The notes: generated by a model from the sequence alone, not told the origin. DNA of 64,000 bases from Liolophura sinensis (GCF_032854445.1 NC_088295.1:75608028-75672027), one strand, 5' to 3'. Positions 12,441-23,801 are shown, counted from the stretch's first letter. Numbers and translations are program-made.

Positions 12441-12468
12441 CTACAGGGATGAAGGAACATTGATTGGC

Positions 12469-12610
12469 TTATTTATTTGATTGGTGTTTTACTCCGTACT
12501 CAAGAAAATTTCAGTGGTCTGACTGCCGCGAGCATTATGCTGGTAGGAACCGGGCATAGCCTCGGGGAAGGCGGGGGGAGGGGGGGGCTTTATCATCCGC
12601 AATTGGCCAA
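12469..12610 (-). mobile_element. SINE family A, diverged, beside the Tc1 element
   Basis: Minus-orientation copy starting with TTTATTTGATTGGTGTTTTA and continuing through GAGCATTATGCTGGTAGGAA into a G-rich run and CATCCGC. Together with the preceding copy it forms an inverted SINE pair about 30 bp apart. Confidence 0.75.
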
Positions 12611-12636
12611 ACATAAGCAGTACTGTTACAAATATA

Positions 12637-14167
12637 AACTCTGTCAAAAAAGAAACGCAACCCCTGTCCTCGGATATCAAAAATTCGTTCGAATAAAGTT
12701 ATTGCTTCCAAACTAAATTTTAGCCAAATGTAATGAAATTATACACGTTTTTAATGAAGATTACCATCTAAACAACTGCTTTTTCTCTCCTAAGTGTATT
12801 TTATTGCTTATGACGTCACAACGCATGGACTGACCCTGTTGACGTCGCACACAGAACCATTCACATGCAAATCATGTCAATGGCAGTTATAGTGTGGGGG
12901 TGTATAAAAACCCATGTGCTTTCGTATTTTATTCAAATATTCGTCGACAAAAGGCAGTCGGTAAAATGCCGCGACTGAGTGCTGCCGACCGAAATATCGC
13001 CATTGGTCGTCTTCAAGCCGGAGAAAGTTTTGGTACTATTGCACGACACCTAAATGTTCACAAAACAACGATATCCCGACTTTGGAGCCGTTACAACAAC
13101 TTTAATTCGACCAACGATCGCCCGAGAAGTGGAAGGCCAAGAATCACGACCCCGCTTCAAGATCGGTACATCCGGGTCCTTCACCTGCGTAATCGGCATG
13201 CCCTACCAACCGTGACTGCCACACTAATACCAGGTTTGAGGAGAATGTCGGCTCAAACGATTAGGAACCGTTTGAAAGAAGCGGGTTTACGTGCCTGTAG
13301 ACCAGTTGTTGGACCTGTACTACGCCCCTTACATCCACGCCTACCACTCAGGTGGTGCAACAACGTAAGGATATGGACTTTACAAAACTGGAGGCGCATC
13401 TGGTTTTCTGATGAATCCCGTTTTCTTTTGACACGTCACGACGGAAGACAGCGTGTGTATGGGAGACGTCATGAACGCTTTGCGCCCATCTGCGTCCGGC
13501 AAGTGGACAGATTTGGCGGAGGCAGTGTTATGGTTTGGGGAGCCATCTCATACAACCAGAAATCAGACTTGGTGATCGTTCCAGGGAGCCCGACAGCCCA
13601 ACGTTACATCAACCACGTGTTACAGCCTCACCTTCTCCCGATTATTGACCGACAGACACAGCTTTTTCAACAGGACAACGCCAGGCGTCATACTGCACGT
13701 GCAACAATGAACTTTCTGCAGGATTCCAACGTCAATGTCTTGCCGTGGCCCTCTAAATCACCAGACCTCAACCCTATTGAACACCTGTGGGATACTCTGG
13801 ATCGACACGTGCGTCAACGTCAGCCACCGCCACAGACGCTTCAACAGCTCGCCGTTGCGTTACAGGAGGAGTGGAGGGCCATTCCCCAGGAGAGAATCCG
13901 GCGTCCTATCCGTTCTTGTCCAAGGAGATGCCGTGCAGTGATTACAGCTCGTGGTGGTCATACAAGATACTGAGGAAGACGCCCTCTTGTGAGCAACTGG
14001 TGTCTGTGAGATGACTTTTGAAAAGACAGTTTTAAACATGACTATCTTGATTATTATTCTGCCAAATTTCTGACTTCTGTCTTCAATAAGAAAAAAGTTG
14101 TGCCGTCCTAGAACTAAATATTAAAATCTCTAAAATACGGGGGTTGCGTTTCTTTTTTGACAGAGTT
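12637..14167 (+). mobile_element. Complete Tc1-like DNA transposon
   Basis: The ends are perfect 28-bp inverted repeats, AACTCTGTCAAAAAAGAAAC + GCAACCCC at 12637-12664 and its reverse complement at 14140-14167. They are flanked on both sides by TA (12635-12636, 14168-14169), the Tc1/mariner target-site duplication. The 1,531-bp body has one open transposase gene with no frameshift or stop. Perfect termini and an open gene suggest a recent insertion. The homogeneity and copy number elsewhere in the genome cannot be seen here. Confidence 0.95.
12966..13973 (+). CDS. Tc1-family transposase (DD34E), apparently intact
   Basis: A 335-residue DDE transposase that would bind the element's terminal repeats and catalyse cut-and-paste at TA sites in the nucleus. 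Residues 1-50 form the first helix-turn-helix (ending HKTTISRLW). A GRPR linker lies at 56-59, and a second DNA-binding helix region (TVTATLIP...SAQTIRNRLKEAGLRA) at about 80-110. The catalytic triad is visible: D149 in WFSDESRF, D237 in QQDNAR, E272 in LNPIEHLW, with 34 residues between the last two. The glycine-rich DRFGGGSVMVWG (181-192) and the C-terminal ARGGHTRY are typical of Tc1. The frame is open 24 codons further upstream, but I chose the ATG at 12966 because MPRLS begins the usual Tc1 N-terminus. Length matches the family (about 340). Activity cannot be judged from sequence. Confidence 0.93.
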   Translation: MPRLSAADRNIAIGRLQAGESFGTIARHLNVHKTTISRLWSRYNNFNSTNDRPRSGRPRITTPLQDRYIRVLHLRNRHALPTVTATLIPGLRRMSAQTIRNRLKEAGLRACRPVVGPVLRPLHPRLPLRWCNNVRIWTLQNWRRIWFSDESRFLLTRHDGRQRVYGRRHERFAPICVRQVDRFGGGSVMVWGAISYNQKSDLVIVPGSPTAQRYINHVLQPHLLPIIDRQTQLFQQDNARRHTARATMNFLQDSNVNVLPWPSKSPDLNPIEHLWDTLDRHVRQRQPPPQTLQQLAVALQEEWRAIPQERIRRPIRSCPRRCRAVITARGGHTRY

Positions 14168-14169
14168 TA

Positions 14170-15480
14170 TGTATATATACCGAATGTCCCTGACATTAGT
14201 TGCACATGTTCAATCTTTCTGTGACGTCATGACGCCACAGTTGCTTTCTCCTGGAATGGAGTGAAAAGTAACTTTGTCACGAGAAGAGGTGGCGGGACAT
14301 TGGATGTGTTGGGTGCATTTTTCTTGGCGAGAGGGCACAAGGTGTCAGCTATTCACGCGACTGTGAGTGATGTCCCTTTGGCACGGCTGGGTACTTTCTC
14401 GTTTTGGTAACATATTACCACAAGCGTTTTTTTTTTTATACTGGTAAACCAGTATATAGTGGTAATAAATGTTTGGAAGGCAGTTTAGGTAAGCGTACAT
14501 GTAAATCAATAGCACGCTTGACCGGCGAAAGTTTGTAAGTCACATGTAAAAATGTGCGTTAGTTAAGGGCAAAGATGGTTTTTCTCATTAAATTCACCAC
14601 CTTCTTATATAGGTGATGAATTTTCAAATTTTGAAAAGCCGCCTGACTTGCTTGTCATCGCACCCAAACAAGAAAAAGAAATAAATAAAACTAGCCCGCT
14701 CTAATAAAGAGTAATAAAGAGCGTTTTATGAGTCACAACTGATATTTATCATTCACCGCTCTGCTTCCCACATCCACCGCTTTCTACTACGCATGAACGT
14801 AAGTGTAACATTCTGCCGTACGGGGTGAGGAATTAAGTAAAATAATAAGTGTGCGTCATACACGTAACACAGTCTGCTTGTGCACATCGACAGCGATCGG
14901 AACTTTGCAAGCAAAAAGCTTGGAGCGTGGTCAAAAATTTAGAGCCGCTATGAACAGACCCAGCCCACCCAAGCAAAATTGTTCTCTAATAGCTGACGAA
15001 AAATCTGCATGAAGATCACAAAATCTTACCTTTTAACGCCATTTTGCCCTTTTATGACACATAAACATGACATTTATAAACGCCATTTTGCCCTCTTATG
15101 ACACAGGTTAAAAAGTCCATTTGTACTCATGTGTTGGAATATGCCATAAACTATAGGCAATATTTTTTGGCTGTGGTAGAAGAGTTCTGGCGACTTAAAC
15201 AGACCGAAAACTATAACATGTATCTGTATTCACAATTTCAGTCTTCATAAACCAACTGAAAAGGACACAAAAAGAACGCTCTGAGCGCACGTGATTTCGG
15301 GTATCACGAGCTCGAACTTGGTTGAGACCTTTTCCATCAAGGAACTGTGCAGTGATTGTGGAGTGGACATGTTAATGTCAAGGAATTTTAAAGTAAGACA
15401 CTTTAGTCCATCTTGATGGTCAGAAAACGCTATCTGTACATTTATACAAATTTACAACAAATATAAAAAACACATAATGC
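14170..15480. other. Non-coding stretch with small palindromes and a duplication
   Basis: Two short palindromes stand next to each other: TGGTAA-CATA-TTACCA (about 14405-14420) and TATACTGGTAAACCAGTATA (14437-14456). A 46-bp-spaced duplication of AACGCCATTTTGCCC...TTATGACACA lies at about 15033-15106. No gene recognised. Confidence 0.5.
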
Positions 15481-15492
15481 AAATACGTGTAC

Positions 15493-15498
15493 TTTATT
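15493..15498 (-). terminator. Poly(A) signal of the ARF-like gene
   Basis: AATAAA on the minus strand, about 190 bases after the ARF-like stop codon. It is the first canonical hexamer found downstream and gives a plausible 3' UTR length. Confidence 0.5.
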
Positions 15499-15686
15499 CA
15501 CAAATACGTAAAGTTATAGTTACAGTATGTACATTGTTTACATTCGTAAACAAGAAGCACTTGGTTTTTTTCAATAGCACATAAAACAGCGAGTTTCACA
15601 ATAAAAGCAGAGTAAATGACTACTCAACTAAAAGCACTAGTAATCTATGAGTCACTGTCAAGAAGAGTCGGCATTTCAGCAGTGTC

Positions 15687-17795
15687 TCAGATGTAGTTGG
15701 ACTTTTTCCATTTACTGCTGTTCTTCTTGTAATTCTTAACGAGAGTAGCCATTGTTGTCATGGATTCGATCAGGCCTTCACCTCGGGTTGCACATGCGCC
15801 CTGGACACACCAATAGCGATCTTTAATCTTGCCAAGATTCAACCAATCAGCGACCTTGGACGTTGACATGGCGCCTGAAAATGTAAAAATTAAGGGTAAT
15901 TAACATGTTTTAAGTGCAAAGTTTATCGTGGAAGCATTAGTACCCTAGTGCTGCAGTAGCAATACGTACGTATGTGAGTATATACACGTATACTGGTTAC
16001 CGGGAACAATGGTTATATGGGACGTTATTGTAATGTTTGTCGTTCATGTATAGTTGGACAAGCGTGGTGTTTTTATCTTGAACTGTTCGCTTTCGTCCAT
16101 CCAAACCTGAACGTCATCATGAAAATCGTTAATTTGGACTTAAACCCAAGTCAAATAAATAAATGAAAGTGCATGAAAGCACTCTATAGTCATTTAAAAC
16201 CCCATCCACCTTTTACGTCCTGTTTGTTAGCGATGACTATCATGGGCACGCCTTTCAGCTCCTCGGCCTTGCAAATCTTCTGAAGCTCGTCTCGTGCCTC
16301 CGTCATTCTCTCTTTGTCCGAACTGTCTACCACAAACAGAATTCCTACAAACACCATGGAAAACGTCACAATATGTCAAAACCGCGGTTTACAGGCTATC
16401 CTATCGCTTAATCGTGTAACAAATCACTTCGGAGTCAACATCCGTATAAAGCAAATAGTATCGGTAATAATATTGTATACTATAACAAAAGTCGTTTTCG
16501 TTGTCAAACATTAGCAACAAATGCTGACCATCAGCGAAAAACATACTGACCAAAACCTGATCATTTTTAACTATGTTTTAAAAAAACCCATGCAATGCAG
16601 TAATTTTAATTGGTGTGCTGATTGGCTTCTATCTTCAGAGTTTTCTATCTTGACTGTGTCACAAATATGACTTCAATGATAACATATCTGCTTTTGATTT
16701 ATTTTTGATCTGTTTATTTCTGCACAATATTTTACTTATATAGAAAGCACCATGCACACATTTTGTCGTATAATACATGCTTGTCAAAATGTCCTCCGAA
16801 AAATATCCTATCCCCACGGCGGCATGGGCTAAATATGAAGGTAACGTTAGTGAACTTACCATGAGAGCCCTTGAAATACATGCTCCACAATCTTCTGAGC
16901 TTCTCCTGGCCACCGACGTCCCACACGGTGAACGTGACGTTCTTGCAGACTGTTACGGTCTCCACGTTGAAGCCGACAGTCGGTAAAGTCTCGATGTCCT
17001 CGTCATCTAGTTTGATCTTGTAAAGGATCGTGGTTTTACCTGAAAAAAAAATTCAATTGTCCTTAAGTCGATGGTCAAATTATCAACACATGTAATTAAA
17101 CAATAACTTATGACTGAAATTCTTGTTCCAGTGCATGATAAAAGTTATATATTGTGCATGGTTTCAGTCTTTGTGGATGGTTGTAGGTTTGCTCCGGGCT
17201 ATGTCCGGTTTTCAGCCACCTTAATAATGGGCGCCGTCGTATAAGGGAAACATTCTTGATTACCGCGTACAGCACCAATCACATCAATTGTCTGAGCGGA
17301 ATTAAGAAGCTGGAATCAAGCCTCCCTTTAGTTCTTTCACATAGCACAATAGTGAATAGTACTCAGGCATTATCGAGGGAAGTGTTCATGAAATGTCTGC
17401 ACAATTATAAAAGTGACTTTATTTCACGACTACATAAAAATGCATAATTATATAAATTACTTAAAGTGGGTTTTCTACATAAAAATGCATATTTAGTGTC
17501 CCTTTAAGTGGGTTTCCTACATAAAAAAGAAAACGTGCGAATTCCATTGCCATGATATTACCAACTGTTTAATGAAGTTCACTAAGTTCAAGAATGAATG
17601 AGTATGGTTAAATGCCACTTTGTCAACATTTTATAGCTATATTGTGGCGAGGCTATGTAGAAAAAAGCTTTACGTGTAGCTTATTGAGATTACTCGCAAC
17701 CCACCTGCACCGTCCAGTCCGACCATGATGAGTCTTGCTGGGGTGAGATGAAATTCCCCAAATATCTCCTGAAGGCGTGACAAGATTTTCCCCAT
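15687..17795 (-). CDS. ARF-family small GTPase, four coding exons
   Basis: Spliced minus-strand gene: exons 17795-17705, 17039-16860, 16344-16210 and 15874-15687, all introns GT...AG and all in phase 1, giving 197 residues. ARF GTPases are myristoylated switches that recruit coats and effectors to membranes. Gly2 in MGKILS fits the myristoylation signal, and an amphipathic N-terminal helix follows. The P loop GLDGAGKT is at 26-33, switch I PTVGFNVE at 50-57, switch II WDVGGQE at 70-76 with Gln75, NKQD at 130-133 and the CAT guanine-base loop at 163-165, so all nucleotide-binding motifs are intact. Compared with canonical ARF1 (about 181 residues) it has one extra residue in the interswitch ([10 protein letters not shown]), an acidic DDED before switch I, and a longer lysine-rich tail ([16 protein letters not shown]). 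It may be a lineage-specific ARF/ARL rather than ARF1. The ATG is the first in frame that restores the ARF N-terminus. Intron 1 holds a SINE. Confidence 0.93.
17173..17285 (+). mobile_element. SINE family A fragment in ARF intron 1
   Basis: Diverged plus-orientation body and tail: GGATGGTTGTAGGTTTGCTC, GGGCTATGTCCGG, GCCGTCGTATAAGGGAAACA, ACAGCACCAATCA. It is antisense to the ARF-like gene and lies wholly within intron 1. Confidence 0.75.
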
Positions 17796-17868
17796 GGTTG
17801 TGGCCGTGTGGCAGCGAGTTCGAAGGCAAGGTGGAGAGAAGTGTAGCGAAGTGAAGTCAGAAGTTGAT

Positions 17869-17919
17869 ATGAACTGAAGGTAGTCTGTCTGTTTTATATA
17901 CACCTATGCGCAGCACGTG
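17869..17919 (-). promoter_or_regulatory. Core promoter of the ARF-like gene (TATA, Inr-like, E-box)
   Basis: On the minus strand a TATATAAAA box (17900-17892) precedes an initiator-like TCAGTT (17877-17872) by about 25 bases. A palindromic E-box CACGTG (17914-17919) and a TGCGCA palindrome (about 17907-17912) lie directly upstream. The predicted 5' UTR is about 75-80 bases to the ATG at 17795. A TATA-type promoter suggests regulated rather than housekeeping expression. The start site is inferred. Confidence 0.6.
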
Positions 17920-19070
17920 ACTGTATCAGCAGTTTGGTTGTGCGTGGTGGTGAGGGAGGAGGGCTATAGTATATGGCTGTTAATTAGCCCCCGCCACTGT
18001 TTGTGTTATTAGCAATGAGGGGTGACAATGTTGATCAATGATCACTAGTGCAGGAGTGGAGATAGGGTAGGACAAACGCCTTACCCCCATTTTCTACCCA
18101 CGGGTGGTGTTCGCCTGTCTTAGTTAATCTCACATTCGCTAATCCTTCATTGTTTTACCTGGCTTCGACCAACACCTCAGGTGAGACGTCCTGATAGATG
18201 ACCCGGAAGTAGAGTGCCCCACGACTAATTATGTACGTGTGATAAATTCTTTCAGCGTGCGTCTGGAAACGCTTTGTTTCAGAAGACATAGGAAAGCCCT
18301 GTTCATCTTAAAACAATAGATAATCTAAGATCTAAGGGGAATGATTGCGGTAATCCCCGCCATGTTGGTGTGATCAGCGTGCCACTGATCTGCTCATTTC
18401 AGGGCTACACTTACAGACTTACAACGCAATAGTCAGTTTGGGCCAAAGTTATGATAGCAGAACGCAAAGAACAAAATTCTGCGGAAAATTCCAATGATAA
18501 ATAAAATCCTTTGGCTTGTTGCTCATTTCAGGATGAACATGTTCGTTAAACATTTACAAAAGTTGAAGACAAAATGCACAACAAATTTATGCACCATCTC
18601 AACCACCTGCATGCATATGTTTATAGAAAGAGAGCAAAATAATGGAAAAAAGTTTTCAACCAAAATATATGGCAGATTGCATGACATGTGTACAGTAACT
18701 GAGCGAAATATTCATGTGGTCTTATATGCAGCCCCGAAATCATCTGCGCACACAGACACTTGATTCGATACAGAAAACCCCATCGTTCAAATTTCTTTGT
18801 TTTCATTACAATATTTGCAAGTCACTCTGTCATTTACAACGTTCTGGTCGCCACCCAAGACTATATACACGGAAAGTATTACCAATAACAATACCTGTAT
18901 CTATTTGAGTAAAATAGACTCACCGCTGTCGCTTTTAAACCTGTACCTGTCCCTACTTATAAACATTCTTTGACAATTTCCCCGACTGATTGTTTGTTTT
19001 TGTTTTTTTTATTATTTTGTTGCATGTATGATAAATCCAACTTCGTTGATAAAAAAAATTGTATGTCAGT
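17920..19070. other. Non-coding stretch
   Basis: Upstream flank of the ARF-like gene. I recognise no other gene. Short frames at 18494-18908 on both strands have no recognisable domain. Confidence 0.45.
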
Positions 19071-20878
19071 GCTCGAATAAATATAATCACATTACACCTC
19101 TAATATAACATAAGCCCGCGCAGAACGTAATGTGGTGCTTATTACACAATCAGTGAAAGTAAATTGCCTTATTGTGGAAAGTGAGACATGGTGTCCGACT
19201 TGGCGCTAGGAACAGACGACGGGACCACTTTGAGATGGCAATGAATTGAGATGGTCTGGGTCACACACGATTCACAATAAACAATTAGCCTATTTACTTG
19301 TCAATAGGGTAAAGTGCCACACTTTAAGTGAATTATTTTGCACTGGTCCAACTTTCTCTCATATATCTTTCATTGTCGATGTATATAATCATGGGCACAT
19401 TTAGTTTCGGTGGAAAAAGTGCGAAGATTTTCAGTTTCAAGATTCAGTTGCTTCGCTTTGCAAGTAATGCGTGAAACAATAATACAGGCTTGACAATAGA
19501 ATCACAACACAACAGATGTCAAAAACTGTTCAGATATTGCATACGATTTGTTTGTTTCAGCAGCATTGTCGTCATAAAAACGTTCGAAAGAAGAATAAAC
19601 TTAATCTTACAATTATCAGTTTCTAACTAATAAAGTGTTTGTGAAAGAAAAAGAAACCGGTGCTACTGCGATGCGTTTGCGTGAAAGAACACTTTTTCTG
19701 CACAAATGTGTTTAAAATGCATTATCACGAGAATAATGGGTACATATAGTCCTCTAGAGAAAAAGATTGCCATTCAGGGGATTATGTAGAGTTGATCAGA
19801 GAGAGAGAGATTTCCGCTTACATAGCCTAGGCGGATTAATGTTATAGATCCATTAATGATCAATCACATTACACACATTACATATGGTTTTAATATCAAC
19901 TTTCACAACTGCGCAAAACTACATGCACTTCATTTGATTGTATTTACGCTTACTTAGTTTAGCAAAGCATACAAGGAAATGACCAGTCAGAACACCCTTT
20001 TTTAAAGTGTATGGCTTTCTCCAACATTCTGGACAATTTCCCTGTAAACCCAGTATATGCTGCGGTTTGGTTTACCAACTGTATCTGTAAATATATTCCT
20101 TTTTCGCAAGCAGGAAAATATACTTGTTTCCTTAAACTGTGCCTATATAGAGACACCTCTCGCCTGTTTATTTATATAGAAAGATGTATGCCAGTTTTAG
20201 AATAAATCTTTATCGCTTGTAATATAACATATGCCCTCTCAGAAAGCATCAGGGCGCCTATTACACAATCAGTGAAATCTTGTTGCTGTGTAACAATTAG
20301 ACATGGGATGGGACTTGGCGCCAGGAGCACTATTACAGACGGGGACACTGTGAGGTGGCAGTGAATTAAGATGGTCTGTGTCACACGCGATTCACAATAA
20401 ACAATTAACCTGTTTACTTGTCAACTTCAACAACATGTTGAAAAGTTTAGTGTTTTGAAAGTCGCAATCTTATTGAAGTGGGTACTTAAATGTGATAGTA
20501 TCAGCAATACATGCCTTTAACATCAGTATATACTCAAGTAATTAGATGGAACCAAAAACATAATGTATAGGCCTACATAATAAGAAAAGGGCAATGTATA
20601 TTGTCTGTTATAAACACTTGTGTTTAGCCATCGACTTCTCAAATGGCGATTAAAACCCAGTACTGCGCAGTAAAATCAGGAGCTATTATTCAGCATTTGT
20701 GTTTGAAATCTTCTTATTTCCATGACAGTAAATCAAATCTGCACTCCGCCATTTTTTAAGCCCCTGATAAATCACCCTCTTCTTCGGCTCACCAATGCGC
20801 GGATTATCTCCCTTATACAGCACACTTCCCACAGTCTTATCCGCCAAATTAATTGTCTTCAGCGTGTGATTGACGCCC

Positions 20879-20953
20879 ACAAGTGTCTGTTAGTATAAGG
20901 CAATTGTTCTCCCACGCACACAAGTGTCTGTTAGTATGAGGCAATTGTTCTCG
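20879..20953. repeat. Short tandem duplication
   Basis: CACAAGTGTCTGTTAGTATR followed by AGGCAATTGTTCTC occurs twice with a period of about 41 bp. The two copies are nearly identical. Confidence 0.85.
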
Positions 20954-21449
20954 TGTAAGTGAATTATTTTGCACTCTTCTAACATGCTTACATAGTTTTC
21001 ACTGGCGATGTATAGCATCACAGACACATTTAGTTACATTGCAACGAAATTCCAGGACTTACCTTTTAACTTCATTTCGTTTCAAATACGAGATTCAAAT
21101 CTCGTTTTAATACCGACTTGAGATTGCTCTAGTGAACAATGTCATTAAGTGATCAATCTCATAACACAAAGGTCAAGATATGTTCAAACATAATAAGATC
21201 CCCGATGTATTTTTAAAAAAGTAAAAATTATTAAATCTGAGCGTAAACTTGTTAATGACAAATGGAGTACACAATTTTCAGTTAAGTTGCGGCCCTGGTG
21301 GTCAGTTTCAATCATGTTACGACCCAAACTGTCTGTATTATAGAGATGGCTTGTTCGAAATACACGACAGTTTAGCCGCACAAAAAAGTAACCAAAACCA
21401 GCAGATTTTATTTTACAACAATTTATTAGCTTAACAAGAACAGATAATA

Positions 21450-21530
21450 AGACTTATACAAATACTAAAGTACTTAAGTTGAACAAGAAAGGATAGCAGT
21501 ATCTATACAAATACTAAAGTACTTACGGTG
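21450..21530. repeat. Short direct duplication
   Basis: TATACAAATACTAAAGTACT followed by TA occurs twice within about 55 bases (near 21454-21476 and 21504-21526). Confidence 0.85.
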
Positions 21531-22120
21531 TCAAGTCCAAACGTACGCATATATTCCACAATATATACCACACAGGTATAAATGCTCAGAGGCAAATTCA
21601 CAGGAGGGAAAATCCACAGTATAACTGAGTGTATGACGAAATATACACAAAATTCCACAGACAGGGTCCGTGTACTAATAAGCACTGTGTATACAAGAGC
21701 ACAAATTAAACATACAAGTTCAGACTGAACAAGTGCTCGGTGGAGATATAACAAAGCCAGAGGCTATAAAGACATCAAAATTCAGCACAAAAGGCTTACT
21801 AAAGTAATACACAGCGAAAGCATCCAAACTCCCAATATTTCTCCGTTCTCCCCCGTTTGACCTGCTTTCATAGGTCTTATATAACCTGGTGGAATTGTCC
21901 AGAATAAGAAAATTCCTGAACACTTGATGTAAACAAACAGGCACCGAACTGAGCGCATTCTGGAATATTCTAAGGTAGAGGCAGACAGCAGGCGCTGAAC
22001 TCAGCGTATGTAAACAGTGGCAAGCTAAATTTAGAAACTGACGGCAGTCGTGCACATAACAATCACCTGGAAAATCACATTTTAGAGAATAAGTAGTGTT
22101 ATTCATATTTTTCATGATCC

Positions 22121-22252
22121 TTTACGTGGGAAGGTCTGTCAACAACCAGGTTTGTCCCGGGCTCTTTCCGGTTTCCTCCCAACGTAAAAGTGGCAATCAT
22201 CCTAGAAGTGAAATTTACTTGAGTATGGTGTAAAACACCAGTTAAATAAATA
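22121..22252 (+). mobile_element. SINE family A, body and tail
   Basis: TTTACGTGGGAAGGTCTGTC, then CCGGGCTCTTTCCGGTTTCC, then GAAGTGAAATTTACTTGAGT and ACACCAGTTAAATAAATAAG. The head is missing. It sits inside the duplicated region, so it inserted into one copy. Confidence 0.85.
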
Positions 22253-23727
22253 AGTGTGTCGCGTTTGACGTGACGTTTCTACAATACAATTACAATGCAT
22301 TTTAATGGAGATTTGAGTGTACACCGCTCACATGAGGGCAGAAATCAGAAATATTGATTTTATAGCGTACGATTTGTTGGTTTCAGAATCCTTGACTTTA
22401 TCATCGCATAGAGAAAATGAATATAATTTAGGCTACAATGATGTAATGCATAAAAGAAAATGGGCAGTCGTGTTACTGCCATGCGCTTACATGAAAGAAC
22501 ACTTTTCTGCATGAATGAGTCTGACTTACACAATCCCGAGTATAATGGATAGCCTGCTTAATGAGAAAGATTACAATCATGGGGATTATATGGAGGTGAT
22601 CAAAGAGAGAGATTACTGCTGACATGGCCTATCCCGGAATGTCTTCCCAGGCCAGCCGGTGGGATTATTGTTAGAGGTAATAACGATCAATGATATACTT
22701 GTATCTCTTAATATTGTCCAATCTACTCAATTTTCACAACTTCATCAAACTGACAGCCATTTTTTTTACCGAGGTATTATCCAAACTTAAGTGAACGGAA
22801 TAATGTTTGTTGATAAATGAAACATAGCTTTCTCAGCGCGGGAAAATGACACTCTTGAAGACAGAAAGGCATAGACCTGCAGACCTACAGTCTGTATTCG
22901 TGTTAAAGTTACATTTTTCCATATTTAACTATTTTTCTATAAAATGTCTTCAATTTATGGAGGAATTATAATTTTCTAAATTAGTTCCTGACGATACAAA
23001 ACTATATGTTGATTGGGTCAATTATTGATATAACTTAGCTGTCAGTGGAAACATGAAGTGCGAAAACCAGGGGAAGCTACCTCCGCTGCCAATAGTCCGA
23101 CACACGATTTATCTCCCCGTCTCTCCCCAGGATAATGTTCTTACCCCTGTCTTGCCTGAAACCTTTGCCGCTTAGTGCTCCCCGCCTCGAAGTAGTTCAT
23201 AATATCTGAGAACGAAAGTTACCTGGAGGATTTTGAGGATGATTTATAAAGATTTTATTGGAAAATTGAACAGCTACGTCGTTAATGATCACACAAGAAA
23301 GAGCTGTTATTTTTCCACGCTATATGTGTTTTTTCATTTTGCTGCCTCTCTTAGTGCACAATATTTAAGGTCTAAACAGTTTAAGTTGACTTAAAATATT
23401 ACCATTAATTAATTAATATTGTTTACCGCGATGCGTGTGATGTAAATTCAGCGAAGCTACATTATTAAAAATCACAAATGCTGTGATGTGAAACACTCAA
23501 TGGTATTACCGAAATACTCCGCTATACTGTTAACTATTGCATAATTATGGCACATAAAACAGTATTGCTAAACAGAAGCTTTCAATGTGTAGCCAGTTAA
23601 ACTCTTAGTCAGAATATATTAATTAGTGTCCATCTGATTGCGTTAAAAATTACCGACTTTGTTGGTAACTTTATTATGTGCATTTATATGTTTTCAAGAC
23701 AGTGTTCACGAGTGACACTTTTTTTCT

Positions 23728-23746
23728 TTGTGTGTATGTATGTGTA

Positions 23747-23800
<54 letters not shown>
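23728..23800. repeat. (TG)n microsatellite
   Basis: TGTGTGTATG variants followed by about 20 uninterrupted TG units. The Cys-Val run in the plus frame here is an artefact. Confidence 0.97.

Positions 23801-23801
<1 letters not shown>

Larger units (their letters stand above)
19073..22760. repeat. Old, rearranged local duplication (three blocks)
   Basis: Block 1: 19073-19320 resembles 20205-20425 (shared TTACACAATCAGTGAAA, ACTTGGCGC, GATTCACAATAAACAATTA). Block 2: 19320-19400 resembles 20950-21040 (shared AAGTGAATTATTTTGCACT). Block 3: 19540-19900 resembles 22360-22720 (shared ACGATTTGTT, GTGAAAGAACAC or ATGAAAGAACAC, GAGAAAGATTAC or similar, GGGGATTAT, GATCA..GAGAGA). All copies are in direct orientation and diverged by point changes and indels. 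No open frame is conserved between copies, so the duplicated sequence is non-coding. Confidence 0.7.

Noticed and set aside
20686-20880. 64-residue minus-strand frame with a soluble-protein look
   Set aside because: Reads like ordinary protein but matches no family I know. It lies in the duplicated non-coding region and has no counterpart in the sister block.
21720-22115. 131-residue minus-strand frame
   Set aside because: No recognisable family, repeat-free but no splice or promoter support, and in the range expected by chance over 64 kb of six-frame sequence.
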